DNA of 21,219 nt from Sphaeroforma arctica JP610. Taxonomy: Eukaryota > Opisthokonta > Ichthyosporea > Ichthyophonida. The translations under genes were made by a program, and so were the position numbers. Location: NCBI RefSeq assembly GCF_001186125.1, contig NW_014039958.1, forward strand, positions 1-21,219. Reading direction: 5' to 3'. The notes beneath the pieces are model-generated. The model did no database searches. It saw only the letters and a program-made list of their open reading frames with translations, and had not been told where the DNA came from. This document shows positions 1 to 10,268 of the stretch, in pieces; within the stretch, counting starts at the first letter, position 1; each line of letters starts with the position of its first letter.

Positions 1-21
1 TGTCTCCGACTCAGAATGGTA

Positions 22-40
22 CTATATATATATATATATT
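22..40. repeat. (TA)n microsatellite
   Basis: This is a short run of alternating T and A. It directly precedes the telomere-like motif at 44-57 and is simple-sequence DNA with no coding potential. Confidence 0.9.
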
Positions 41-43
41 TGT

Positions 44-57
44 TTTAGGGTTTAGGG
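44..57 (+). repeat. Two TTTAGGG units (telomere-type motif)
   Basis: Two perfect head-to-tail TTTAGGG heptamers are followed by a T-run. TTTAGGG is the plant-type telomere repeat, also used by several protists. Two units could be an interstitial telomere scar, a telo-box-like promoter element or chance. Single TTTAGGG copies and a related AAACCCTA recur at 11.74-12.02 kb. Confidence 0.5.
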
Positions 58-895
58 TTTTCCATCAGTTAGTATCGAATACTCAGCATAGCTTTAATCT
101 CATACTATTCATGTCGTGTCATGTGCTCAAGCCGACTAATTCCATTTTTTTTTTGATTGTTTGAAATAGTTTCTCTCGAAATAGAAAAATAAATCCCTTT
201 GCTTGTATATTTCGCAAATTGTTTAACTGAATCTTATACGTCGTGACGTATTTCTAAGCGGATAAGGGCTATCATTCGTTTCAATTCGGTGTGGTAAGTT
301 TCTTAGTGAAAAAAATAAAAAGCATACTGATTACAAAAATGAAGAACGAACCTTAACCTTGTCATGTTTAAGCTGGATAGTGGTCAAAAGTAGTCTCCCA
401 CTTCTTCGAACATATAGATACATGTGCTCATAAACAAAACAAACTGCAATTACAGATACTGGGGTGCGACACCAACTTTGTGTCGGTCAATCGGGTTGAA
501 TATTAATTAGAATCATCAGGTAAAGGATAGGAAATCCAACTGGTGTAGTGGTAATTGGAGACGTTTTAGCTCCTTAAAAGCAAACATTCTTCCACAACGG
601 AAATAAACTATTGCGAACAGCCACCTAATAATCCTGCCATGAAGCGCAGAACGATTCAAGTATGTAGCTAGCGTATATATAGCTTGCGTTGGTATATTCA
701 AAAAGCTTTTTCGTACAGGTACAGGTTGGCAAGATGACAGATAAGCGCATATACTGCGTTGTAGAGCAGGCTGACGTTGTGAACGACTTCACGATTTATC
801 ACGCATATTCATCCACGGAACAATATAAAAACAGACTAAATTGGTAATTCGTAAGAAACAAGATAAAAGGTAAAAGCTAATTACTATTGTAAATT
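58..895. other. Intergenic stretch, nothing recognised
   Basis: AT-rich sequence. The only open frame of note (516-701, minus) has no recognisable domain and no convincing splice signals, and I treat it as chance. I see no RNA gene or promoter motif that I can defend. Confidence 0.6.
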
Positions 896-900
896 AAAAA
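896..900 (-). terminator. RNA polymerase III terminator of the tRNA-Glu gene
   Basis: Five A residues on the plus strand give TTTTT on the minus strand, one base beyond the discriminator base of the tRNA gene. This is the usual position and form of a Pol III stop signal. Confidence 0.8.
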
Positions 901-901
901 T

Positions 902-973
902 TTACCCATCGGGGAATCGAACCCCGCCCTCAAGCGTGAGAAGCTTATATCCTAGCCGATAGACGAATAGGTA
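902..973 (-). tRNA. tRNA-Glu (anticodon CUC)
   Basis: The reverse complement folds as a complete 72-nt cloverleaf. The acceptor stem pairs TACCTAT with ATGGGTA in seven pairs, including one U-G. The D arm (GTC...GAT) has its GG pair in the loop. The anticodon stem pairs TAAGC with GCTTG around loop TTCTCAC, giving anticodon CTC. A four-base variable loop follows, then a perfect five-pair T stem (CGGGG/CCCCG) with loop TTCGATT. The discriminator base is A. The A and B box sequences are therefore intact, and a T5 terminator follows immediately. There is no intron and CCA is not encoded, as usual in eukaryotes. It should decode GAG codons in cytosolic translation. Confidence 0.95.
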
Positions 974-1405
974 GATTATAAAAATCTAAAAACATACATA
1001 TATCAACATATTTGTTGATCGGAAAAACGATTCGATTATTTCGCTAGTCTGCTCGATGGCTTGATTAACGAAAAAGTATCTCTATACGTGAACTAGTAAT
1101 TGCGGTGCCGATAAGGTTAGATAACGGCAAATAATTATATTCCAATAAACGGTTGGATTTCACGTACAGTGGAAAACGGTTATATACAGGATCCACCGAA
1201 TTTTAAAGCCAAACAACAAGCAAATCGGATATCTTGAGTTATATTATACATCGCCTGTAGGAAACTGTCCAGAACATCCACATCAAGTACTTTAATACGA
1301 GTGTGATCAAGTACTGTAATATGAGACAAATGGTCGGTGTTTTATAGCGATTTTTTTATCCAAGGGTAACGCATATTGACCGGTCAACCGCTGCAGATAA
1401 GAGAT
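974..1405. other. Intergenic stretch, nothing recognised
   Basis: AT-rich sequence upstream of the tRNA gene. A twelve-base motif close to AAGTACTTGATG occurs twice within about 25 bp near 1290-1320. I found no coding exon here. Confidence 0.5.
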
Positions 1406-1560
1406 TTATGTACTCAATATCTGTTGAACAGCTACAGACATTATGACCACCTTGCCTTTAAGAAAGCGCTTCCTGGGTCTCTGTGAAAAATGTCTGTCCG
1501 TGCATACACCATCATGCACGCCAGTTAGTCCACCAAAAACGATAAGAATGTCCGCAAATT
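1406..1560 (-). pseudogene. Possible exon remnant resembling SPOUT1/CENP-32 (C9orf114) methyltransferase
   Basis: A minus-strand frame reads FADILIVFGGLTGV and then HDGVCTD. This resembles the VFGG...G...D segment of the SPOUT-class RNA methyltransferase C9orf114/SPOUT1 family. The match is short. I could not find the family's preceding YDLTIGTSE segment or its following SRTIRTEEA segment on this strand nearby. The frame closes with a stop at 1406-1408. A possible acceptor (ctgaag) lies just before the first codons, and possible donors (gtatgc, gtggtc) lie inside. It may be a decayed gene fragment, one exon of a gene with distant exons, or coincidence. I assign no function. Confidence 0.15.
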
Positions 1561-3387
1561 CTTCAGAACTTTATACATGATCTTCTCCAACAAAGCAGCC
1601 TGTAGTCCAAGTTGGGGAAGAGCTACAGAACACCGGATTGGTTCAGATTGCTGTCTTGCGCCGTACACGGGTGACGATTGTATATACAAGATAAAAGGAT
1701 ACGATTCCAAGTAAACCATTAGCAACTATACCGTGAGATATTTGAGTGGAGTTGATACAGTGTGATATTGTCGTTTGTAATTCTAACAGAAGTGGCAACC
1801 ACATGTACTTTAACATTTCACAATTTCTTTTGACAAGGCCCAGTATTGATCATATATTGTAATTTTATCTATTAATCTAACGCGGTGTGTCCGTACTTAA
1901 GACCACCCTTTAGTGTGACTTGCAACAAATATCACATATTCTGTCCTGTCAGTGAGACTCACAAGCAACACCTATTATGCACTATTGATTCGAAGTACGA
2001 CATTGGACAACATAACCCGTGCTTGAAGGGACATCGGAGTGTAGGCAACTCATCCCTTCAAGAAATCTTGCACAAAGTTATACAATATTCTAATAAGCCT
2101 TTTATTTAGATATAAACTCTCTATCACGGATCTTTGTTGTGATTAATTGCATCAATATGAGAAATACTCGCGAGACGGACTGCATTTATCTATTCTGAAA
2201 AAGTCAACTGCTACCAAGATTACCTACATTTGTAAATCAGCATACGCCCGGGCAGGAAGCTGATAGCGGTAAACACCGGCATACAACTGCTATAAATGCA
2301 GGGCCAGTGCGCCAGAAAACACATGTCGGTAATAAGCGGAGAACGAGTGACTCAAATTGGTTGAGATGAACACCCATAATATCGACTATTGCTGAATTAG
2401 GATATACAGGTGCACAATTGCAACGATGGCGAGAACAGGAATACTTTTCTGAGCTTTATTGAATCGCGATGACATACACATTTTATGGTTGATCAACATA
2501 CTCTGAGGAGCACGCCGGGTAAAAGGCTAGCCTAGCATGCGTGGTCATGCACGCACCTGATCGATCCGACTTCACCAACGAAAACGGAAATCGACCATTT
2601 CATTGGTTAGGCTATATCAAAATAACAAACGAATTCGAAATAGGCATACCTGTCAATACAAACGTAGTGCTACACACATATACAACCACTATAGATACTT
2701 TAATCATATTTATTTATATTCTATTCATTTCATAATGTGCACATGTTTTAACAATTGCATACAACTATACATAGTGTCTTGATAAAGATGCTATGTATTA
2801 CCTTTCACATACAAGAAAATACAATATCTATTGCAGTTCAGCCTGAAATGATTAAAAGCACGAATAATCATTCATAATATAAATATATAAAATTTACAGA
2901 TCTCAAAACATGTATGATACAAGCTTATGGGTTTACATGGGTAGCTGCATGTACCACTTTTTGAGTGTTCCGGTATAGATAGTGAACAGATTTCCACATC
3001 GTTGTATACTCGCTAGTACGTCTGGTCACTAAAATCGACTGCAGAAATGAAAACAGCACCAAGCAGGTTGGACAGCAATGTGCGCGCATGTTAGTGCGTC
3101 GATCTTCTTGCCAGCTTAGAGAGTTTCGACTTTCCACGTATAAGTCTTAATGGAGTAAATAAGGTATTGAGAAGGCCTGACTATGACAAATACCCACTAT
3201 TGGCGCGACGAGTCACATATACATGTTAACTCACATTAAAAAAATAGCACAGTATTTTAAAGGCAACCCCAAGATTGATACGAGGTCGATCCAGGTTGCG
3301 TCTACAGTAGGCTGTCTGTTCAATGGTATTCGGTTCATAAAAGGCGTATCCAATTACCTCTATCGTGTGCGCCCCCAGAGACAGATC
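1561..3387. other. Intergenic stretch, nothing recognised
   Basis: Several short open frames occur on both strands (for example 1885-2109 plus, 2541-2735 plus and 2925-3137 minus). None shows a domain, a membrane segment or well-placed splice sites. The sequence is AT-rich with occasional GC-richer patches (about 2240-2350). Confidence 0.5.
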
Positions 3388-3605
3388 TCACTTATCCTCC
3401 ATGGGTATAAGGGCAGGCTGCATGCACACATAGCTGGCAATCAACTGCAAACGGCGGGTATCAATGTCCACCCGCTCATACAATGGCTTCAGAATGCACG
3501 GAAGGGTTTTTACAGCCAAATTGGCAGGATTGGTCCACGGATCTTGTCTTGCTTCGCCTCCGCGGGACAAACTCCATGTGACACCACGATTGAAAACACT
3601 ACCAG
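3388..3605 (-). other. Open, GC-richer block; possible extra 3' exon of the chimeric enzyme gene
   Basis: From 3605 down to a TGA at 3388-3390 the minus strand is open for 72 codons (217 nt plus stop context). The predicted residues look protein-like, including RGGEARQDPWTNPANLA and LPCILKPLYERVD. A candidate acceptor (ttcattag) ends at 3606. The two leading bases would suit a phase-1 donor, and one exists inside the last exon of the neighbouring gene (GCGAGTG followed by gtgaca). If used, this exon would replace that gene's last residues. The plus strand of the same block is also open (3223-3609), so the coding strand is uncertain. No homologue is recognised. Confidence 0.25.
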
Positions 3606-3940
3606 CTAATGAACCATGGAAGCGATATCAGCACAATGGCGCGCACACGATTTGCAACTTCCATAGACGCAATCACCCAACAAATGAACACAACAAATTG
3701 ACGCAGCGAGCTCCAAAGATATTTAGCGGGCTATAATTCGCAAGTGCTGTTACAAAGCAAACCTTGGATCGTTTGCTGAACAGAACCGAATGCAGGCATG
3801 TGTCTCTTTGCTGTGTTGTTTGACTCGCGAGAATTCGCATTCCCATTCAATTGTTGGCCATAAAAAAAAATGCAGATCTCATACTGATCTGAATAGAGTA
3901 GGACCCTTTTGATATCGTGTTCGTCAACGCAACGTACCCT

Positions 3941-6900
3941 TCAGTCTACCCACTTTTCTAGCCTGATATGGTGAGCATGTATGTCACCACTCGCGAAAAA
4001 TGATATTGCACAGTTCCATCGATCAAAGCATCGTTGCGTGCCGGCTATCTGACATAGAACATTGGGCGGGCATTGCTCGATCTGGAAAAGTGAATGCTTT
4101 TCACACCAGCTGGCGAAAAAAACCGCCTGATCGTCGTCGAGTATACCCATATCCAGTGTATTTTCTAACTGTCTATGAAAGCTGCAAAAATAAAGAAAGA
4201 TAAATTGAGAGACAATAAAAGACTCAAATAAACTGTCTATGAAAGCTGCAAAAAAAAAGAAAGATAAATTAAGAGACAATGAAAGACTCAAATATTCCCA
4301 TATCCAGAACGATGAAGCACACGAGTACATGCATATAACAGACTTGGGGGGTCTATGCGGTCAGAACGATAAAGGACAATGTGCAAGCATAACTATTCTC
4401 AAACTTTACAAAAATCATTGTAGAGAACCCTAGGGGTTAGCGCACATATATTAGACGACTAGTATCAGTGCTACCATTGTGATAAAAGCACATAATACAT
4501 TTCAAAATCATAAAAAACAAAATAGAACAAGAAAAAGAGATACGCCATGCATGTTGCTACAGTGCCTACCTTGCATGGAACGCAAGTAGAGGCTCAGCTT
4601 TGCCTCCGAAAAATCCACCAGCCATGGTAGTCTTGTGTCTCGCAAATTTGGATCGCAAATCAGCACAGTCATTCGCGTCAGGCTCATCAGCTTGCAAGAT
4701 GAACACCTGATACGGAGACACATACTGTGTTCGGATGGAGCGCATGTTTAATAAATATAAAAAGCAATGGAGGCGGAAAATGCGGCAGGTGACGTAAAGC
4801 AATGACTCAAAGTACAGTTTAAATGTGTCCTATCAACTCTGCCGAAATGGATTCTCTTTTATCCAACCACAAACGTCGGACTGGAAAAATATTGTGAATA
4901 TAATACAAGCTTCAACAAGGCCAGCTTATAGACGGGTAATACTGCAATCCTCACAGAAAGGAATACGTGTCAACTGACTCATCTTTTTATCTAAATGTAC
5001 AATCGAACAAACTATCATATACTTACTTTTCTCACTTTCTCTGGATCTGGCCAAACATCATCCTCGAAATCTGGCATTCGGCGACCGTGACCATACCCGC
5101 CGTCCAGCCAGAAGAAGAACTCGGATGAAAATGGATTGGCAAGTACTGTTTCCTGCACACTCACCAATTCGTTATGTGAAAATATGAGATAAAAACATCA
5201 GCCTGCATTTAGATAGCAAATCCAAGCCGGGTAACCGTCGCAGTGGTTTGACGCAAAAGCGCAACAAACACCGTATGTACCTGCAAATAATCTATCTTCT
5301 TGTACATCGTCACCCCATAAGCAGCCATCTGCATCTCGGGCCTACCAGGTCGCTTAACGCTCGAGATGTACTCCTCATCGTCTAGGACCTTCTGAATTTT
5401 ATCGAGCATTTCATACCCCTAAGCAGAAAAAAATAACCGAACAACTAACCATAACTAGGAGATTAACCATTAGCACGTGCATCATTGGTGTGTGGTACTG
5501 CAGATACTGACAAGCAGCACAAAGTACTTCAGCAAACAGCACTAGGGCAGGAACGTATTGGACTGTCTGACTTTGGGTATGCATACTAATAGAAACAAAA
5601 TTCATCAGGTGTCTCAACAGGTGAGCAAAAGTTTTCAACTAACCTGGAGTATATCATCAACGATATGAACCACTGTATTGTGCGCCTCCCTGTGAGACCA
5701 CACCAGAGGCTCTGTTTCTGGTTCGATATAGATGACTAAACATGTTTTCAATGCTAGAACATCAAGGAACCATGTCTGGTATTTGTCGAAGCCTCGAGAT
5801 TGAAACTTTTCTTCCATTTGTTCTTCATGTCCTGGTTTGTATTTTCCCTGAGTTAAGTGTAGAAGGAATACTTTTAAGAGTAGAAAATCTCAATATGACT
5901 ACAGGTATACAAATTCAACGCAATTATAGCATCGCATGCCAACACAGAAATAGACATTCACATACCAGGTCAAATAGAGCAGTAACCAGGGTGACCTCAC
6001 AGGGGTGTAGATTTAGTTGCGTAGTCGACGGTAGCACTTCCGGTAATTGATCCTTCACGACACAGTGTGTTAGAACCGGACAACGAGAATGAGAAAAAAT
6101 ACTCAGCGCTGGTATATGTCTAGAAGTTTCAGATATTTATGGAGGTCCATGCGACTTCCACGTACGTACAAATGGAAAAATGGCAAAAGATCAACTACTT
6201 GTATCAATCGGATGCTTGAACTCCCAATATGTAGAACTGCACGCTATTTGCCTATGGTGTAATCACTTAATCGTATCGCCATTTATGGGTTTATCATGCA
6301 AATCCACAAAAATGCTTGCTAGTCAGTGCGAAAGAACCTTCCATACCACTTACCTCGTCATCCAGTATCTCGATCGCTTCCTCCACACTAATTTCGCCCC
6401 CTGGAGATCAAATATTTCGCATTTGAGTGTCAGAGACAGCGTTGATCAGACTGCTCATTTCCAAATAAAAGTTTATTGGAATGTACAGCAAATTCGAGGT
6501 TCACGCGTACTCAATCAATGTATGGGTACCTATATATATAAACAATTCGAGTGTGAATAGGAAAGCTCATAACTTGAAACACCTTGTCCATTGTTATTTT
6601 TCCTGGTTCCATGACGGACAGAGTGCTTCTTTTTTGACAACTTCGGCGAGTTCTCCAATTCGTCGAATTCGGCAAGAGCCAGATAATCTTCGCAAGATTC
6701 GGTGGTAGACATTAGTAGAGGGTCTTTGCACAGCGGACCCACACCGGTGAACTGCCATATTGCATACAGATGGAATGAATTGTGGATAACTCTATTTGAA
6801 TGCAGAACCACAACGCCGCCTGGCGGAGTCGCACGAAAAAATGAGATGTGAATTGTTGCCGATGGCAATATGGATTGGACATATGCCTCTGGAAAGAATG

Positions 6901-9900
6901 TGAAACTATGCAGATACATAAAGAAAAGCATAAATGTCATACCTGTACCACGTTCAAGGGAGGCCTACAATCCAACAGAAAGTCGAACTGCCACAGTACT
7001 AGAAAGGCTATGCACAGCAAGCACATCAGCATAGCAAAGGGGTGCGTATACACGTTCGACATAACGTATTTTTTGACTTTTCTCCGCGTAGCTGCTATCC
7101 GCCTGTGAAAAGGCAAAACAATTAAAATCAGGATGGTCAAACTCCAAGAAGGGGACCATAAGGGCGATGATGGTGACTGCGCAAATCATATAATATCATG
7201 CTGCTGCATATGTAATTCCAAGTAAGGGAGGCTCAAAGCAGAAGGGTCGTTTCTTAATGAACACCTAACGCAATTCACACGGATATCAGGAAGACCGCGA
7301 CAATCTATTAGTATGATATGCGAGTCACACTCGGGTTCGATGGAAGGAAACAGGCAGTTGCAGAATACTACTGTGAGATATAAGCATCTCTAGATGTTCG
7401 CCTTCAAATGGAATTAGACACAACAACCTGAGCTTCTATAAAACTACCTGAGGCATTCATTAGTAGGTTTCAACCAACGCTTGTAAAGTATGACATGATG
7501 GTTAAGTGACAGCCATTGGATACATAATACCTATAGATTGTAGTCACGAAAGCCGATGCAAATATCAGAGAGAGAATCGCGAACCACAGCAAGACCGTTG
7601 ACAGAAAGTATGCGGTGACGGGTTGTGCGTTCAGATGGTCTGCGGACACAGCCGCGATGTAGAGGCCATTGGAAACTCGATGTACATCGACGGAGCTAAC
7701 ACGCTTGGATGCCCAGCCAGTCCCACCAGTGGGTCCTATTCGTCGGACTGGCTTCTCTTTATAGTGTGTGGCATTGAGAGTGCTTATTTCCACAGCCCAT
7801 ACGGCAGCCGTGCCATGGCCTGTAGAAGCCACACCAAATTTTCAGGCACGAAAATATACTTTGAGAGGTTCTAATAGCCCAAGCGAAGAAGTACATTAAC
7901 GGTGATTTGCTGAACAAAAGAAGTGCTGCTTTCTGGTCAGAGATGAGCACAGCGAGATACATACAATGATCCCAATGACTTCCCAACATACAGCTTCACA
8001 TGATATACGCACACTTCGTTTCCAGTATTGAAATAATTGTTGTAACCAAATAAACCCAGAGCTTGACACCGTAACGGTCTTCTGTCATGCTGATATCCTT
8101 CACTCATGTAGCAGTGAAATTCAGTACCATACGCATGTGTCCTAAAATTTCTGGATAAATCCAGTCCCAGGGTATTGACAATACCTGCTTCCCGGTGGGC
8201 GCTTTCCCTCGCGAATCGGAACAAGACACCATCGAAAGCGACGGGACGACCGCCTGGTCTCCTGTAGATAGGATGTACCAGTGACTCCTGAAGGGGCGAT
8301 AACGGATGTTCTGCCCATTCGCCTTCGATAATCGATCGACTGGAGTGAAGATGTAGAGAGTTCGTTTTTCGAATCCAAGTGTACATATACCACATACCTA
8401 CAAACAAAAAGAAAGGTTAGACAATCAAGTGAGATTATTTAAACAATAGTGCAGTGTAGATGATTGAAATAAATGCTGACAAAGACATGAGTATACAGTT
8501 TGCATGACAGGGTTGTAGATTTTAATGTCTAACGAATAAAACCTGTATCCAAGTAAAATATTGGGGTCAAACATGTCCGGCTACTGAACCCATAAAATAT
8601 AGCCCTAGTGCAAAAACACGCCCCTGGGTTTGGGTAACTTAATTGGGATTTCGTTAGCAATGGAAATACACGAGTTATATGAAGGCGAACGACTTCTGGT
8701 AGTAGTGAGTCCGTCAAAACATTTCCATATGTGCACATACCACCGAAATGGAATACTGTAGGGTCTGAGTATGCTTTGCCTCGAAGAAGTGTCTTCTGCA
8801 AACGCCATTCAGTAGGAGTGTCCTCACTTGCAATATACGCGCGGACTTCAGATATCTCACTGGTGTCGGGTATCATAATCAACTGTCCAGTACGTTTGCT
8901 TAGAGAAGGGAAAAAAAACGTAAACATTATTATCGTACTCCGCATTTCCGGGGAGTTAAGCCGCAAATTTACTATCCCATCTGCCACAGACCGGAATTGA
9001 TAAGTTAATCTCCCTGAAAGCTCGTCTGATCACTCACTGGAAATTAGACAAAAAAATTCGTACCAAAGTCGCACCAGACAAATGAGAGAAAAAACCGCAT
9101 GTAACAACGATGGACCAATGAATAAGCAGAAACCTTGCTTGAAACCATGTCTTACCCATTTAAATCACGTTCTCTCATCACGTAAGGATAGGATAAATGA
9201 AAGGTTTCATTGAGGACTACTTTTTCATACACCCACCGACCACCTCTGTCAGGCGACCACGCCATGGCAATATCGCCCTGACTGCTTTTAAAGTTCATTA
9301 CCTCCATAAACATTAGCCAATTGTCATCATCACCATCATCTTCACCCCCCTTCGAAATACAAGGTGCGACGCAATGTGAGAACCTTATATTCCATATTAC
9401 GCGCGCAGGCGCGACCTTCATTCAGCCATCAGCCAATCAATGCGATATGGGCATCTTGTCATTCCAGGAGCAGTATAGTCATGCACATTGAGCTTACCGG
9501 TTCACTGGGCAGAATGAATGTATCTAAAATATAGCCAGCAGTTGCGTCTTTCACATTCGCACAGGTAATCGCTGCATTTGTGCCAAACTGAAGGTCTAAC
9601 GGTGAATTTCCGAATGCTAGCCCTGCAACCCACGCGCCTTCATTGTTCCATCCGCAGGAGTGCTGCGAGTTATTATATACTCGCAAGGTGTGTAGCACGA
9701 GTGGGGCTATGGAACAACATGCGAAGAGACATAGAACGTATATACGTGCGTAACTAGCCTTTGCCGGCACAATACTCTCCTCTGTATATAGAAATTGAAA
9801 ATTCAAATCAGTTGATCGTGAAGCGCGAATCCGACTATCAGCAGCGATTCTCGAAATACTATGATGATATAGGCTGCCATTGCAGGAAATAATCGACGCT

Positions 9901-10111
9901 GCAATAATCAAGTAAAACCAATACCTGGTAACTGAAGGCTATCATCGCTTGCAATTGGAGACGAATCATCGACAGTTGTAAGATGCCTGACGGACGAGGT
10001 ATCCGGGTGGATGTACAAGATACTGTTCTGCAGGCTACTAGAACGTCTCCGTAACAGGGTTTGGCCATTACTGCCGCTGTGCTCTTTAATTAAGCGCGAA
10101 TGGCTTCGCAT
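3941..10111 (-). CDS. Chimeric membrane enzyme: GINT1-like N-terminal domain, two membrane segments, HtrL/YibB-type domain
   Basis: Fifteen exons join in consistent phase: 10111-9925, 9781-9498, 9415-9156, 8898-8741, 8397-8185, 7819-7531, 7102-6943, 6751-6583, 6400-6354, 6052-5966, 5847-5644, 5418-5281, 5152-5027, 4706-4570 and 4181-3941, giving 899 codons. Residues 1-75 are a Ser/Arg-rich cytosolic tail, and about 76-96 form a signal anchor. Residues 105-430 match the GINT1 N-terminal domain in order: CGWNNEGAWVAGLAFGNSPL, QGDIAMA (203-209), HLSYPYV (230-236), MIPD, GGRPVAFDG (345-353) and SSVDVHRVSNG. Membrane segments lie at about 436-460 and 485-503, split by a basic loop. Residues 608-860 match HtrL/YibB: TLVTALFDL, a WFLDVLALK...VIY segment, NPFSSEFFFWLDGG (738-751), MAGGFFGG (802-809) and DDDQ (835-838). 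Both large domains should be lumenal, probably in the Golgi. A glycan or glycolipid transferase role is inferred. The start ATG (10111) has G at -3, but further upstream exons in the gap are possible. The 3' end is also provisional. Confidence 0.85.
4167..4294. repeat. 64-bp tandem duplication spanning a 3' splice site
   Basis: Two adjacent 64-bp copies (4167-4230 and 4231-4294) differ at only three positions. Each contains the minus-strand pyrimidine tract, the TGCAG acceptor and the first bases (CTTTCATAGACAG) of the last exon of the chimeric enzyme gene. Use of the acceptor at 4182 (exon starting at 4181) keeps the frame. Splicing to the other copy (exon start 4245) would run into an in-frame TGA within about eight codons. 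An 11-bp motif, cccatatccag, also occurs on both outer sides (4146-4156 and 4297-4307). Confidence 0.95.
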
Positions 10112-10268
10112 GACGGCCTTGTTCTCACCATCTTTACCCCAAGAATGTTTCCTACCAAGTGTGGGAATGAAGTTCGACGCACATATGAAGATAATGGGAC
10201 ACAATTGAAGGTTGTTGCATAGTCATATATACACAAATATACAGGCACAACATACAAACACAATATAA
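10112..10268. promoter_or_regulatory. Presumed 5' flank of the chimeric enzyme gene
   Basis: This is the only sequence between the proposed start codon and the assembly gap. The minus-strand frame stays open upstream to about 10204. An acceptor-like cttggtag falls at about 10162-10170, so the first exon could instead be internal, with its predecessor lost in the gap. No TATA box or other core element is convincing. Confidence 0.3.

Noticed and set aside
3223-3609. Plus-strand 128-residue protein
   Set aside because: No domain, no membrane segment and no neighbouring exon. The composition is less protein-like than the minus strand of the same block, so I kept the minus-strand option at low confidence instead.
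4000-4433. Two Lys-rich plus-strand open frames
   Set aside because: They are antisense to the last exon and to the pyrimidine tracts of the duplicated splice site, which create poly-Lys on this strand.
3941-6052. C-terminal domain as a GT64 glycosyltransferase, as in plant GINT1
   Set aside because: The motifs (TLVTALFDL, FFWLDGG, MAGGFFGG, DDDQ) fit HtrL/YibB better, and the GT64 DDD-type motif in its usual context is absent.
7330-7345. Possible second tRNA (GGGTTCGAT, T-loop-like)
   Set aside because: No pairing T stem, anticodon arm or acceptor stem surrounds it.
7937-8407. A 156-residue minus-strand open frame taken as one coding piece
   Set aside because: Only its upstream part (8397-8185) matches the GINT1-like domain. 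The rest lies beyond a gtattg donor whose phase fits the acceptor at 7819, so it is intron sequence.
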